DNA of 64,000 nt from Parasutterella muris (GCF_943193095.1 NZ_CALPCV010000010.1:1-64000); one strand, 5' to 3'. Shown: positions 23,588 to 32,460, counted from the first letter of the stretch. The notes: generated by a model not told the origin, from the sequence alone. Made by a program: numbers and translations.

Positions 23588-24763
23588 CTAGCGAATCTGT
23601 TCCTGGAGCAGATTCAGGATTCTCGAAGAGGTACTCAGCGGATCTGTCTTATCGCTGTCGGGCATTGCCGTAACCTTTGTCTTATCTCCGTCGGAAGTCA
23701 GACATACGCGATACAGCGGAGCATCGATCGGTTTTTCTTTTCCGAACCAGCGAGCAAACAGTCCTTCATCATTTCTCTTCTTAACTTCGTAATCCGGGTC
23801 AAGGTAGCGGATGAAGTAAATGCCCTGTGCTCTGTCACGGTCGGCAATCGTCAGACCGACTCGATCAAGACCGACACCGACTCTGCGCCAAGCGCGATCG
23901 AACGGCTCATCAACTTCAAGCGCCTCGGTCTTGCCGTCAGCGCCTCTGATTTCGCGGCTGATATAAACCGGCTGTGCCTTCTGAAGTGCAGGCTGTTTTT
24001 CGATTTCTTCACGTGTCTTCTGTTTCGGGTTGTAGTCGTTTTCCAAACGCAGCGAGAGACGCGTCAGCATTTCGGCTTCCAGCTCTTTATCTGCGGGAGC
24101 AGGCTGCCAAGCGGTGTGTTCTTCGGAACTGTTGGTATAAACCTCGATCATGCGGCGGTTCGTCACATAAATATCAGTTCCGCCGTTGGCGTTGCGTTCC
24201 AAGCGGGTGCGGTAGCGATCTCTTTCGCCGGTGGAATACACGGTATCAAGGATCTTGCCAAGCGTCGCACGAATAATATCCTGCGGCAGATTAGCCTTGT
24301 TTTCCGCCCAGTTTGTTTCCATCACGCCTGCTCTCGGATCTTCACGTTCGACCTGAAGTCCGACGGAAGGCCAGAAATCTAAAACATTTTCCCAGACCTG
24401 ATCGGGCGGGAGATTGACCTGCAGGTAACGCTGGCCGTCTTCCTTAATGATCTTGGTCATGACTGTCTTCGGCAGGACCGGAACAGCGGCGCCGACTTCT
24501 GCCTGAACTCCGGCAGCAGCCTTGCGGGCTTCCTCGACATCCGCAACCTGTGTCGCTGTCACAACTTGAGGCTTGCCGGGAACCGTAAAGCGATCATCAA
24601 CCGGGATCTGAGACAAATCCGGAGGAACTTCTAAAGGCGCACGGCTGGAAGTGGTTTCATACTGAATCTTCTCGTCAGTAAATTTAGAACCTAAATACTG
24701 ACAGCCGGTTAACGATACGGCCGCTACAGCCAGGGTTAAAGCTCGCAGAGGAAATCTGCCCAT
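23588..24763 (-). CDS. bamC: Outer membrane protein assembly factor BamC (lipoprotein)
   Basis: BamC is a lipoprotein of the Bam complex that inserts beta-barrel proteins into the outer membrane. The 391-residue protein starts with a lipoprotein signal ending in the lipobox LTGC, so Cys21 is the lipidation site. The unstructured N-terminal lasso follows, with LEVPPDLSQIP, a hallmark of BamC. Two helix-grip domains then occupy about residues 100-215 and 265-391. GGAG before the ATG at 24763 supports this start, and a TTG four codons upstream is not needed. dapA lies directly upstream on the same strand, a gene order conserved in beta- and gammaproteobacteria. Length is in the normal range for betaproteobacterial BamC. 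Confidence 0.92.
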   Translation of the reverse strand: MGRFPLRALTLAVAAVSLTGCQYLGSKFTDEKIQYETTSSRAPLEVPPDLSQIPVDDRFTVPGKPQVVTATQVADVEEARKAAAGVQAEVGAAVPVLPKTVMTKIIKEDGQRYLQVNLPPDQVWENVLDFWPSVGLQVEREDPRAGVMETNWAENKANLPQDIIRATLGKILDTVYSTGERDRYRTRLERNANGGTDIYVTNRRMIEVYTNSSEEHTAWQPAPADKELEAEMLTRLSLRLENDYNPKQKTREEIEKQPALQKAQPVYISREIRGADGKTEALEVDEPFDRAWRRVGVGLDRVGLTIADRDRAQGIYFIRYLDPDYEVKKRNDEGLFARWFGKEKPIDAPLYRVCLTSDGDKTKVTAMPDSDKTDPLSTSSRILNLLQEQIR

Positions 24764-24855
24764 TCTGAACTCCAAATCTTCCCTTGGTCGGGATACAAAA
24801 ATTGATTTAAGGCGGTCATTTTAGACTATGCCGCCTTAATTTAAAAACTTACCGA

Positions 24856-25737
24856 TTAAATACAGCCGCCGATCTGCAGCGCACGTTCAACCTGCTCTCT
24901 CTTACTCGGTGAAAGCGGCACCAGCGGAAGGCGAATACCGCCCGGGATCAGACCCATGCGCTGAAGCGCCCACTTCGGAGCAACCGGGTTAGGTTCGCAG
25001 AAGAGTTCCTTATGGAGCGCCATCAGACGGTCGTTGATCGCACGGGCACCCATCACATCATTCTGCAGAGCAAGCTCGCACATCTCAGACATCAGACGAG
25101 GCGCGACGTTGGCGGTGACGGAAATCACGCCGCTGCCGCCCATGAGCATCAGCGCAAGCGCGGAATCATCGTTGCCGCTGTAAATCGCAAATTCTTTGTC
25201 TTTAGCAAGACGGCTCATCAAATCTGCCGCACGCGCCAAGTCTCCGGTCGCGTCTTTGACACCAATAATGCCCGGAACTTCGACAAGACGCAGGATGGTG
25301 TCGTTTTTCAGATCCGCAACGGTTCTTCCCGGTACGTTGTAAAGAATCATCGGCAGATCAACCGCTTCGGCGATTGTTTTGAAATGCTGATACAGACCTT
25401 CCTGAGTCGGTTTGTTGTAATAAGGAACAACCTGAAGAGAGGCTGCCGCGCCGACGCTTGCGGCATATTCGGTTAATTCAATCGCTTCGCGCGTGGAGTT
25501 GGATCCGGTACCGGCGATAATAGGAATACGACCGGCCGCCGCTTCCACCGCAACGCGAATCAGCTCGTTATGTTCGGGAAAATCCACCGTCGGGCTCTCA
25601 CCGGTGGTACCAACCGCCACAATCGCGTTTGTGCCGGCAGCAATGTGCATCTCGATAAGATTTCGATAGGAATCGTAATCAATCGATCCGTCTTCGAACA
25701 TCGGCGTCACAAGTGCAACAATACTTCCTTTAATCAT
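24856..25737 (-). CDS. dapA: 4-hydroxy-tetrahydrodipicolinate synthase
   Basis: DapA condenses pyruvate with aspartate semialdehyde in lysine and diaminopimelate synthesis. The 293-residue protein has all catalytic residues at the Escherichia coli positions: Schiff-base lysine K161 (GVKDATG), Y133 and R138 (YNVPGRT), T44-T45 in VGTTGESPT, and Y107 in PYYNKP. A strong AGGAGA ribosome-binding site precedes the ATG. It is the first of the dapA-bamC pair and begins 94 bases after the upstream methyltransferase, a gap that could hold its promoter. Product is used for both protein and peptidoglycan. Confidence 0.97.
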   Translation of the reverse strand: MIKGSIVALVTPMFEDGSIDYDSYRNLIEMHIAAGTNAIVAVGTTGESPTVDFPEHNELIRVAVEAAAGRIPIIAGTGSNSTREAIELTEYAASVGAAASLQVVPYYNKPTQEGLYQHFKTIAEAVDLPMILYNVPGRTVADLKNDTILRLVEVPGIIGVKDATGDLARAADLMSRLAKDKEFAIYSGNDDSALALMLMGGSGVISVTANVAPRLMSEMCELALQNDVMGARAINDRLMALHKELFCEPNPVAPKWALQRMGLIPGGIRLPLVPLSPSKREQVERALQIGGCI

Positions 25738-25831
25738 TCTTCTCTCCTGAGACTTGATAGATTGAGTTGCTCCATTTTAACGAATAAGAACGCCTATCCG
25801 TTGTTTTAAAAATGATTATGCGAGCAAAACA

Positions 25832-26392
25832 CTAGGACCTGAGGGATTTTTGAGCTAAAAACTGCTGGAAGCAGTCCCCCTTTTCTCCTAACTCCTGTCC
25901 GTAAGCAAGAATTTCCATCTGATCACGGTACACATCGATAAGCTCAAGCGGCTTCAGAACAAAGTCCGGGTTCTTCGCGCGATTGCCGTCAAATCCGGGA
26001 TAAGGGAGCATGAACGTTTCGTAGATCAGGAATCCGTCTTCTTTCAAAACCTCAAAGAGGTTCTGATACAAACGACGCTCCAGATAGAAACTCACCAGAA
26101 CCGCGTCAAAACTTTTCGGTTCAAAAGGCCAAGGGCTGCCCTCAAAGTCGGCCTGAACAAAAACGGCCCCGGGGATTGCTTCGATGTAGGGGCGGCAGCG
26201 CTCATCAATATCGGCGCCCACCACTTCAAAACCGCAGGAGGCCAAAAGACGCGTGTTGCGTCCGCAGCCGCAGGCCAGATCCAGAACTCTGCCGCCTTTA
26301 GGCAGCTTCGGAATAAAACGCTTCACCCATTCGGAGGGGGCCCCCTTCAGTCCTTTGAGCAAGTGTTCGCTCGGAATATACGGCTCTTTCAT
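25832..26392 (-). CDS. Class I SAM-dependent methyltransferase, substrate unknown
   Basis: This is a 186-residue methyltransferase of the Rossmann type. Motif I reads VLDLACGCGRNTRLLA near residue 36 and the acidic end of strand 2 reads VVGADIDERC. Motif IV is KSFDAVLVSFYLERRLY and a later element is LKEDGFLIYETFMLPY. It resembles the TehB-like or small unassigned cluster, and the sequence gives no sure substrate. It begins 10 bases after the M50 protease gene, so the two are probably co-transcribed. A weak ribosome-binding site (GTGAGTA) stands before the ATG. Confidence 0.82.
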   Translation of the reverse strand: MKEPYIPSEHLLKGLKGAPSEWVKRFIPKLPKGGRVLDLACGCGRNTRLLASCGFEVVGADIDERCRPYIEAIPGAVFVQADFEGSPWPFEPKSFDAVLVSFYLERRLYQNLFEVLKEDGFLIYETFMLPYPGFDGNRAKNPDFVLKPLELIDVYRDQMEILAYGQELGEKGDCFQQFLAQKSLRS

Positions 26393-26402
26393 CTTTTTTT
26401 AC

Positions 26403-27056
26403 TCACAGGAAAAGTCTGACAATGGAGCTTCCCAAGTGCATGAACGGTCTCATGAAGAAAGAAAGCGTGCCGGTAAGAATCAGCGCAAAAAGAATATACA
26501 TTCCGTAGGGCTCAATTCTTGAATACTGCCAGGCCATTCCGGGAGGCAGCAGACCTGTTACGATTCGTCCGCCGTCCAGCGGAGGAATCGGAATCAGATT
26601 CAGCGCCATCAGAACGATATTGCAGCTCACGCCGGCAAGACACATTTGCGCGAGAAAGTCGCTGTCAATGCCGGCAATAAAAAGAATCTTCAAAATAATC
26701 GCCCAAATAACCGCCTGAACAAGATTTGCGCCGGGGCCGGCCGCCGCGACCCAAATCATATCGGTCTTCGGATTGCGCAGGTTGCGGAAATTGATCGGAA
26801 CCGGTTTTGCCCATCCGAAAATGATGCCGCTCATGCCGGTGACCGCGCTCATGATAAGAAGCGCGCCTGGAACCAGAATGGTGCCGACCGGATCGATGTG
26901 TTTAATCGGATTGAGCGTCAGACGCCCGAGCATATAGGCAGTTGGGTCTCCGCACATCCTGGCGACATAGCCGTGCGCCGTCTCGTGGATGGTGATCGCA
27001 AAGATCAGAGGAATCGCGTACACCGTGATCGTCTGAATGATTGAAGCAATATCCAT
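26403..27056 (-). CDS. Site-2 protease family (M50) zinc metalloprotease
   Basis: This 217-residue inner-membrane protein has five or six hydrophobic segments. The zinc-binding motif H24-E-T-A-H28 sits in the first helix, and the distal ligand motif LNLIPIPPLDGGRI lies near residue 155. This is the short, single-domain M50 form without PDZ domain, about 215 residues, common in proteobacteria next to yciO and trpS. Substrates are unknown. Such enzymes cut within the membrane and may release regulators or clear signal peptides. It is on the minus strand 92 bases after the YciO gene and 10 bases before the methyltransferase. Confidence 0.9.
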   Translation of the reverse strand: MDIASIIQTITVYAIPLIFAITIHETAHGYVARMCGDPTAYMLGRLTLNPIKHIDPVGTILVPGALLIMSAVTGMSGIIFGWAKPVPINFRNLRNPKTDMIWVAAAGPGANLVQAVIWAIILKILFIAGIDSDFLAQMCLAGVSCNIVLMALNLIPIPPLDGGRIVTGLLPPGMAWQYSRIEPYGMYILFALILTGTLSFFMRPFMHLGSSIVRLFL

Positions 27057-27148
27057 GTTTTTTCTTTATTCCAATAATTATTCGTAATTTCTTACTCTAA
27101 TCAATTGCGGTCCGCTCTCGGCCTTCTGTTTTGTTAGCAAATGTGCGG

Positions 27149-27772
27149 TTATAGACCGAGCGCCTTGGCGCTTCCGAGTCCCTCTCGAACGATTTCCGGA
27201 GCGTCGCCCGAAAGATCCACTACAGTCGTGTCTCCGATTGCGGAGCTTCCATCGTCAAGCACAAATGCCAGCTGATCTCCGATACGGTCCTGAATTTCCC
27301 AAGCGGAGGAAAGCGCCTCTTCTTCCCCCGGCATGATCACCGTTGTACCGATAAGCGGCTCTCCGATTTTTTCCAGCAGTGAATGAAGTACTTTATTTGA
27401 TGGAACTCTGAGTCCGATTGTTTTTTTTGAAGGATGTGCGAGACGGCGAGGCACCTCGCGCGTCGCTTCCAAAATGAATGTATAAGGTCCCGGCGTCACG
27501 CTTTTTGCCATACGGTAACCGGTATTGTTGACTCTGGCGAGATGACTCATCTGAGAGAGAGATTCGCACAGAAGCGTAAAGTGTTTTTTTTCACCAAGCT
27601 GACGAATCTTTCTAATTTTATCCAGTGCTTCTTTGTCATCGAGACGACACACCAAAGAAAATCCGGTATCTGTCGGAACTGCCGCGACCTGACCGCGGCT
27701 GAGGAGCTCCGCTGCCTGATTAATTCGGTGCGGCTGAGGACTGTCAGGCATAACCTGAAGAATATATCCCAT
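27149..27772 (-). CDS. YciO/YrdC/Sua5-family protein
   Basis: A 207-residue YrdC-fold protein. The fold-defining segments are VAAVPTDTGFSLVCRLDDKEALDKI, then KHFTLLCESLSQMS and KSVTPGPYTFILEATREVP, with TIGLRVPSN further on. YrdC/Sua5 makes threonylcarbamoyl-AMP for the t6A modification of tRNA. Short YciO members such as this one conserve the nucleotide-binding cleft, but their role is less certain. Here the first lysine of the usual KxR motif region is replaced (PTDTGFSLVC in place of PTETVYGL). GGAG six bases before the ATG fixes the start. It stands between the PHP phosphatase and the M50 protease, the order typical of betaproteobacteria. Confidence 0.85.
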   Translation of the reverse strand: MGYILQVMPDSPQPHRINQAAELLSRGQVAAVPTDTGFSLVCRLDDKEALDKIRKIRQLGEKKHFTLLCESLSQMSHLARVNNTGYRMAKSVTPGPYTFILEATREVPRRLAHPSKKTIGLRVPSNKVLHSLLEKIGEPLIGTTVIMPGEEEALSSAWEIQDRIGDQLAFVLDDGSSAIGDTTVVDLSGDAPEIVREGLGSAKALGL

Positions 27773-28097
27773 GATTGACTCCTATTGAATTCGTTATTAA
27801 TTAATCTTTGTATAAATCCCCGATCCTTCGAGGCCTGCCTGATAATTGCCCTGCCTTGTCTGCTGCCGGACAAAACGCGGGTTCATTGTAGATTTCTCAT
27901 ATTGCCCTGACAAGAGCGTTAGGTCCTGTTATGACGCATTGCTTTGCGGATTTCTTCAGCACATTTTCGTCGTCTAAAGTTCACAGACAAAAAGACGAAG
28001 CCGATGAAATAGGATCAGACTTTCTGGCGCCGACTGTGCCGAGATATCTTATGTTTTTGATGCATGGACGAGTTCAGGCAGCCCTGACCGTTCGAAG
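27773..28097. other. Intergenic region between the PHP phosphatase and YciO genes
   Basis: The region is 325 bases long. A plus-strand frame of 72 codons (27931-28149) with a weak AGG upstream runs into the antisense of the PHP gene. It matches nothing I know and has no clear terminator, so it is noted only as a possible small gene. The part nearest YciO is A/T-rich and may carry its promoter. Confidence 0.3.
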
Positions 28098-28937
28098 CTA
28101 CGAGAAATGGCGCCAAACCGGATCAAGATTGGACGGGAGATCGCCCTGAAGCCCCAGCTGCGCAGGCGAACCTTCAAAATGAAAATCACTTCCCGTGGAG
28201 ACCCAGAATCCCAGCTTCTCAGCCATCTTGGCGTAAATTTCAGCCTGGCCGGGCTTATGACTTCCTGTCGTCACCTCAAAAGCTTTCCCGCCTGCGGCTG
28301 TGAACTGCGCAAACATCTCATCAAATGCCCACCTCTTGAGCGGGTAGCGTCCGGGATGCGCTAAGACAGGGATGCCGCCCGCATCCGATATTGCTCTGAC
28401 AGCCGCGGCGATCGGGGTAGTTTCTCTCGGCACATAGGCCGGTTTGCCGGTGCCGACCCATTTGCGAAAAGCGTCCTGTCGATCTTCGGCCTTCCCGATT
28501 TTTACCAGCCAATCCGCAAAATGAGGCCGTGCGAGCAGCATGGAATTTGCCGCCTGCTCCCGAGCACCCTCCAGAGCTCCGTGCAGTCCGAGTTCTTCAA
28601 ACTTCTCTGCCATTTTGAGGGCGCGATTAAAACGTTTTGCCCGAATATCTTTGAGAAGGTTCTGCAGTGCTTCATTTTTTTGGTCGAAATTCAGACCCAC
28701 AATGTGGATCGGCACGTGAGCGAAATCCGTACTGACTTCACAGCCGGTCACAAAGTCCATACCAAGCTCTGAAGCCGCGTCTTTCATTCTTTCCAAACCT
28801 GCCGTTTCGTCGTGATCGGTAAGCGAAATCAGCTCCACACCATTGTCATACGCTTTTTTAGCCAATTCCTCCGGAGTCAGTACTCCGTCAGAAAAAATCG
28901 AATGCATATGCAAATCCGCTCTCTTGTACTCTTTCAC
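28098..28937 (-). CDS. PHP-domain phosphoesterase (YciV/TrpH-like, 5'-3' exoribonuclease or nucleoside bisphosphate phosphatase)
   Basis: This 279-residue cytoplasmic PHP-fold metal-dependent phosphatase has the four PHP motifs: ADLHMHSIFSDG at residue 8, SLTDHDET near residue 38, the GCEVS glutamate near residue 64, and GSDFHFEG near residue 255. VLAHPGRYPL near residue 195 adds another histidine ligand. Characterised relatives hydrolyse 3',5'-nucleoside bisphosphates and trim RNA 5' ends, which is the most likely role. The start codon is GTG with AGAGGT five bases upstream. It is the first gene of the minus-strand run leading to yciO. Confidence 0.88.
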   Translation of the reverse strand: MKEYKRADLHMHSIFSDGVLTPEELAKKAYDNGVELISLTDHDETAGLERMKDAASELGMDFVTGCEVSTDFAHVPIHIVGLNFDQKNEALQNLLKDIRAKRFNRALKMAEKFEELGLHGALEGAREQAANSMLLARPHFADWLVKIGKAEDRQDAFRKWVGTGKPAYVPRETTPIAAAVRAISDAGGIPVLAHPGRYPLKRWAFDEMFAQFTAAGGKAFEVTTGSHKPGQAEIYAKMAEKLGFWVSTGSDFHFEGSPAQLGLQGDLPSNLDPVWRHFS

Positions 28938-29429
28938 ACTTACCTCTTTTGCTGAGCTGCCCGCGACTTCAGCGACACACCAGCCGCACTCTTTATCAAT
29001 GTATTCCGCGGCCGCTGAAGGAAGATCAGGTTAATTGAAAGACGATTCCTGCAGCTGCGCAGTTTCATATCTCATCGAACAGATTACCGTTTTTGTCTTA
29101 AAAAACTGTCCGCTGCGCTAGATTTTTTATCAGCGGAGGGCCGCTTCTGCAAAACTGATCTGTCTCTTTGGAAAGCGAATCTTAGATTTCCTTCCGCGAT
29201 TTTGCCTCACTTAGTCTTAAGACGGATCCGACTTTACTAAGCGTGCTAAACAATCGCTTACAAACACTGCGAGCGAAGAACCTGCCTGGGATCCGCATGT
29301 TCCGCCTTCTTCGCACTATGGACACGACTGGTAAGATTGAGACCGTTTTGGACATTTTGGTTACTAAGTAATTTGAGCAGTCGATAAAATGACCGACCGG
29401 TCAGTGACTTAGTTGTAGATAAATTGAAT
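28938..29429. promoter_or_regulatory. Divergent intergenic region upstream of hslO with a palindromic operator-like site
   Basis: The region spans 492 bases between PHP and hslO. Near the hslO start (29390-29407) the sequence TGACCGACCGGTCAGTGA is an imperfect palindrome (7 of 9 pairs) of the form bound by many TetR-family regulators. No TetR gene is nearby. The minus-strand frame 29258-29467 has no support. I see no RNA gene or repeat in the rest. Confidence 0.35.
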
Positions 29430-30380
29430 ATGACAGAAAATAAACAAGAAAACCTTTCGAACCGCATGATTAAGTTCCTCTTTGAAGGAGCTCCGGTTCG
29501 CGGCGCCGTCGTTCAGTCCTCTGACGAATGGCAGAACATGATTCGTTTCCATAAATACCCGGAAAATGTCGCTTCGCTGCTCGGACAGTTTGCTGCCGGT
29601 GCGCTTCTTTTATCAAGCACTATCAAATTCGACGGCGCTCTGATCCTTCAGGTTAAAGGCTCCGGTCCGATTCAGCTGATCGTAGTCGAAGTCAGAACAC
29701 CGCTTTCGGTCCGCACTATGGCTCAGCTTCGCGAGGGTGCAGAAATCACGCCGGATATGGACCTGCAGGCGCTGATCAATCAGGACAACAAAGGCCAGTG
29801 CGCCATTATTCTTGATCCTAAAGGCCGCAGAGCCGGCGTCCAGCCCTATCAGGGCATCGTGCCTCTGTCCGGCGCCACCGTCGCGGAAAATCTCGAGGGC
29901 TACATGGTACGAAGCGAACAGCTCGAAACCAAACTCTGGCTTGCTGCAAACGGCCAAAAGATCGGCGGACTTCTGGTTCAGAAGATGCCGGGTACCGGCG
30001 GAACAGCCGCCGAAGCCAATGACCCTGACGCCTGGGGCAGAATCATTCAGGTCGCCAATACCGTCAAGAACGAAGAACTTCTGGAGCTGGCCGCGCCGGA
30101 ACTTCTGCATCGCCTCTTCTGGCAGGAAAAAATGAAACCGATCGCCGAGGACGACGTCAGCTTCAGCTGCAACTGCTCACGCGAAAGAACTTCTTCCATG
30201 CTGCAGCAGCTCGGCTATAAAGAATGTATGGATATCATCAAAGCCGAAGGCAAGATCGATGTCACCTGCCGCTTCTGCAACCAGACACAGACGTACACAC
30301 CTGAAGAAGTTGAAGCGCTCTTTATCGAGGCCAATCCGGACGCCGGCGCCAAGGGCGCTGATCCGAAGCGTCCTCAGTAA
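29430..30380 (+). CDS. hslO: Hsp33 redox-regulated molecular chaperone
   Basis: Hsp33 is a holdase chaperone activated when oxidation releases zinc from its C-terminal cysteines. The 316-residue protein has the N-terminal substrate-binding domain (RGAVVQSSDEWQNMIRFHKYP) and the C-terminal zinc switch. The four cysteines occur as C-x-C (FSCNCSRER) and C-x2-C (TCRFCNQTQ), exactly the family pattern. The ATG at 29430 is preferred over a TTG two codons earlier. No strong ribosome-binding site is visible. The gene is alone on the plus strand with a terminator 20 bases after the stop. Its presence with class III reductase and low-oxygen metabolism fits a cell that meets sporadic oxidative stress. 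Confidence 0.95.
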   Translation: MTENKQENLSNRMIKFLFEGAPVRGAVVQSSDEWQNMIRFHKYPENVASLLGQFAAGALLLSSTIKFDGALILQVKGSGPIQLIVVEVRTPLSVRTMAQLREGAEITPDMDLQALINQDNKGQCAIILDPKGRRAGVQPYQGIVPLSGATVAENLEGYMVRSEQLETKLWLAANGQKIGGLLVQKMPGTGGTAAEANDPDAWGRIIQVANTVKNEELLELAAPELLHRLFWQEKMKPIAEDDVSFSCNCSRERTSSMLQQLGYKECMDIIKAEGKIDVTCRFCNQTQTYTPEEVEALFIEANPDAGAKGADPKRPQ

Positions 30381-30400
30381 CCGCTTCTAGGTAAATAAAT

Positions 30401-30434
30401 GCCTTCGATTCCGCAAGGACTCGAAGGCCTTTTT
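30401..30434 (+). terminator. Rho-independent terminator of hslO
   Basis: GCCTTCGA (30401-30408) pairs with TCGAAGGC (30421-30428) around a 12-base loop, followed by CTTTTTG. Confidence 0.82.
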
Positions 30435-30446
30435 GTTTATAGCGTG

Positions 30447-30851
30447 TTACTTCGGATCTTTCATATTCCACGCTTTAACGTCGTGGCACGTCGCGCAGTC
30501 ATTAACGCTTGCCCTATGCTCTCTGTGGCAGTCGGTGCAGTCCTCCGTACGGCCGAAATGATAGCTGTCGTGCGGATTCACTAAAGCGATATGCTCCTTC
30601 ACTTCGCCCGTCTTAGGATTTTTCATGCGGGACGTGTAGTTAAGACGTTCCGTACTTTTCGCAAGCTGATCCTGATTGTGGCAGGTGACGCACTGCGCGG
30701 TCGGTACCGGTGCAAACGTTCCGTTCTGATGACAGCCTGTGCATTGAATATTTCTCTGTGCATGCTTACTCATCTGCGGCATCTGAGCGGAAGCGGCAGC
30801 GGCAAAAATGAGCGAACACAGCAGGACTGAGGTTTTGAGTATTGTCTTCAT
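30447..30851 (-). CDS. Periplasmic tetraheme cytochrome c (c3/flavocytochrome type)
   Basis: This 134-residue protein has a Sec signal peptide (MKTILKTSVLLCSLIFAAAASAQ) and four CxxCH heme-binding motifs, at C37, C54, C105 and C119. Additional histidines (H30, H94, H98, H112) can serve as second axial ligands. The layout resembles the heme domain of soluble fumarate reductase flavocytochrome c, here made as a separate polypeptide. It probably passes electrons from the quinone pool (via a membrane cytochrome outside the window) to the Tat-exported flavoprotein encoded 10 bases upstream. AGGAG eight bases before the ATG at 30851 sets the start. A longer frame from 30914 would overlap the flavoprotein gene. 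Last gene of the four-gene cluster. Confidence 0.92.
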   Translation of the reverse strand: MKTILKTSVLLCSLIFAAAASAQMPQMSKHAQRNIQCTGCHQNGTFAPVPTAQCVTCHNQDQLAKSTERLNYTSRMKNPKTGEVKEHIALVNPHDSYHFGRTEDCTDCHREHRASVNDCATCHDVKAWNMKDPK

Positions 30852-30861
30852 TGATTTTCTC

Positions 30862-32385
30862 CTATTGACGCTTACGCTGAGCCGCGTTTTCCGCCGCAAG
30901 CATGGCAAATACACAGCATTCGGGCATTGAGCAGGCCGTCATGCGTTCCTGTCCGTGAAGACCGCCGGAGGCCTCTCCGACGACATAAAGTCCTTCAATC
31001 GGTTTGCCGTCGGCAAGCGCGATCGCGCGGCCCCTGAGGTCCGTACGAATTCCGCCGGGCGTGTAATTTAACCGCGGATTGATGACCATCGCATAAAGCG
31101 GACCGCTTAAGTCGAGCGTCTGCACTTTCCTTCCGGAGCGCTCCATCTGCTTATCAAAATCGGAGTCTTTGCCGGCTGCAATCAGTTTGTTGTACTTTTC
31201 AAGCTCATCAGCGACAACTTTGGGATCAGCGCCGTACGCCGCACACAAATCTTTCAGCGAATCGTACTTGTACATCGTGCCGTCAATACCGTTGAGGCCG
31301 TTCAGAGAACGCTGGACACGATTAAGGTTGTGGAATTTGCCGAGCGCTTTTTCGTCGTAAATAATGAAGGGCTTTTTATCGCCGTTAGTCATTCTTCTCA
31401 GAAGAACCGACTGCGCAAGCGCGTTTCTCGTGAGCCCCTCATTCAGGAACCTGCGGCTTGTCGCCGGATCGATCATAACGCCCCAGATCATATCTTCAGT
31501 CGGCAGCGGATAAGCGAAACGGAATAAGGACAAATGTATCGGCTGAGCGCCCGCTTTCACTAAAATCTTGAGCGCGCCGGAAGTCGCGCCGGGATTTGTC
31601 GTTGTCGCCACGCCGGCAAGAAACGGAACTTCCGCAGAACGAAATGCTTTGTCTCTGGCGTAACCGCCGGTCGCGAAGATGACGCCCTGATTGGCGCGGA
31701 TCTTTTTCTCCACGCCCGTACGATTGGTCAGATCGTCGCTCTCAGGCGTATCAAAGTAATAATTCTCTCTGACTTTCAGACCGACCACCGCTTTCTTATC
31801 ATCAAAGAGGACTTCATCGGCTTTGCAGTGCACTCGAACGGTCACGTTCTTAAGACCTTCCATGTACTTCCACAGCGCGTTCAGAAGACCGGCGCCGTCG
31901 CCCTCGGAAATCAGCACGCGCGGCTGGGAGTGACCGCCGAGCTTCAGAAGCCGTCCGTCCCACTTAACGCCTCTTGCGGTCATAAACGCTTCTGCTCTGG
32001 CGGTATTTTTCGCCATTTCCAGGGCTTTCTCATAGTCGCCCATAGAGCCGGACACTTTGTACATGTCAGAGGCAAGCTGCTCCGGAGAATCCTGGATGCC
32101 TTTGGCCTTTTGCGCGGGAGATCCGACACAGGCAAAATTCAGGCCGCTGATGCGGGAGGTACCCCCAAGACGGCTCATCTTCTCAATCATGAGCACTTTG
32201 GCGCCCTGCTCAGCTGCGCTCAGCGCGGCCATTGTTCCGGCAATACCGCTGCCAACCACAATAATGTCGAATGTCTCGTCAAAGGACGGTTTGTCCTGAG
32301 CCTGCGCGCCGCCTGCGGAGACCGCGGCCGCCGCGGCCGCGGCTGCCGTCTGAAGGAACTTGCGTCTGCAAAGAGATGAGGTCAT
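30862..32385 (-). CDS. Tat-exported FAD-dependent reductase, flavocytochrome c family, substrate unknown
   Basis: This 507-residue flavoprotein of the fumarate reductase/urocanate reductase group has a twin-arginine signal (RRKFLQ, then an alanine-rich stretch to AQA at about residue 29). The FAD motif G45-x-G47-x2-G50 and IEKMSRLGGTSRISGLN follow. Against Shewanella fumarate reductase Fcc3 as I recall it, the catalytic arginine (R402 there) appears kept in FLNEGLTRN and the substrate arginine (R544) in GQERMTAC. The histidine of VHHTMGG (H504) is replaced by tyrosine in NYTPGG. The proton-relay arginine (R381) is not evident in TEDMIWG. The substrate is therefore probably not fumarate. It acts in the periplasm with the tetraheme cytochrome encoded just downstream. 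The upstream kinase-regulator pair likely controls it. Confidence 0.88.
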   Translation of the reverse strand: MTSSLCRRKFLQTAAAAAAAAVSAGGAQAQDKPSFDETFDIIVVGSGIAGTMAALSAAEQGAKVLMIEKMSRLGGTSRISGLNFACVGSPAQKAKGIQDSPEQLASDMYKVSGSMGDYEKALEMAKNTARAEAFMTARGVKWDGRLLKLGGHSQPRVLISEGDGAGLLNALWKYMEGLKNVTVRVHCKADEVLFDDKKAVVGLKVRENYYFDTPESDDLTNRTGVEKKIRANQGVIFATGGYARDKAFRSAEVPFLAGVATTTNPGATSGALKILVKAGAQPIHLSLFRFAYPLPTEDMIWGVMIDPATSRRFLNEGLTRNALAQSVLLRRMTNGDKKPFIIYDEKALGKFHNLNRVQRSLNGLNGIDGTMYKYDSLKDLCAAYGADPKVVADELEKYNKLIAAGKDSDFDKQMERSGRKVQTLDLSGPLYAMVINPRLNYTPGGIRTDLRGRAIALADGKPIEGLYVVGEASGGLHGQERMTACSMPECCVFAMLAAENAAQRKRQ

Positions 32386-32431
32386 ATATTTTTCTCCTAG
32401 TGTTGAGAAATGGTTTTATATGACCCTCAGT

Positions 32432-32460
32432 GTGGCGCAAAGATGTTTCCAAGCCGCCAC
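32432..32460. promoter_or_regulatory. Inverted repeat upstream of the flavoprotein reductase gene
   Basis: GTGGCG (32432-32437) and CGCCAC (32455-32460) form an inverted repeat in the 102-base gap between the response regulator and the reductase gene, the natural place for an operator of the regulator. A leader hairpin is the alternative. Confidence 0.25.

Noticed and set aside
29258..29467. Minus-strand frame of 69 codons before hslO
   Set aside because: It overlaps the start of hslO antisense and has no family or ribosome-binding site.
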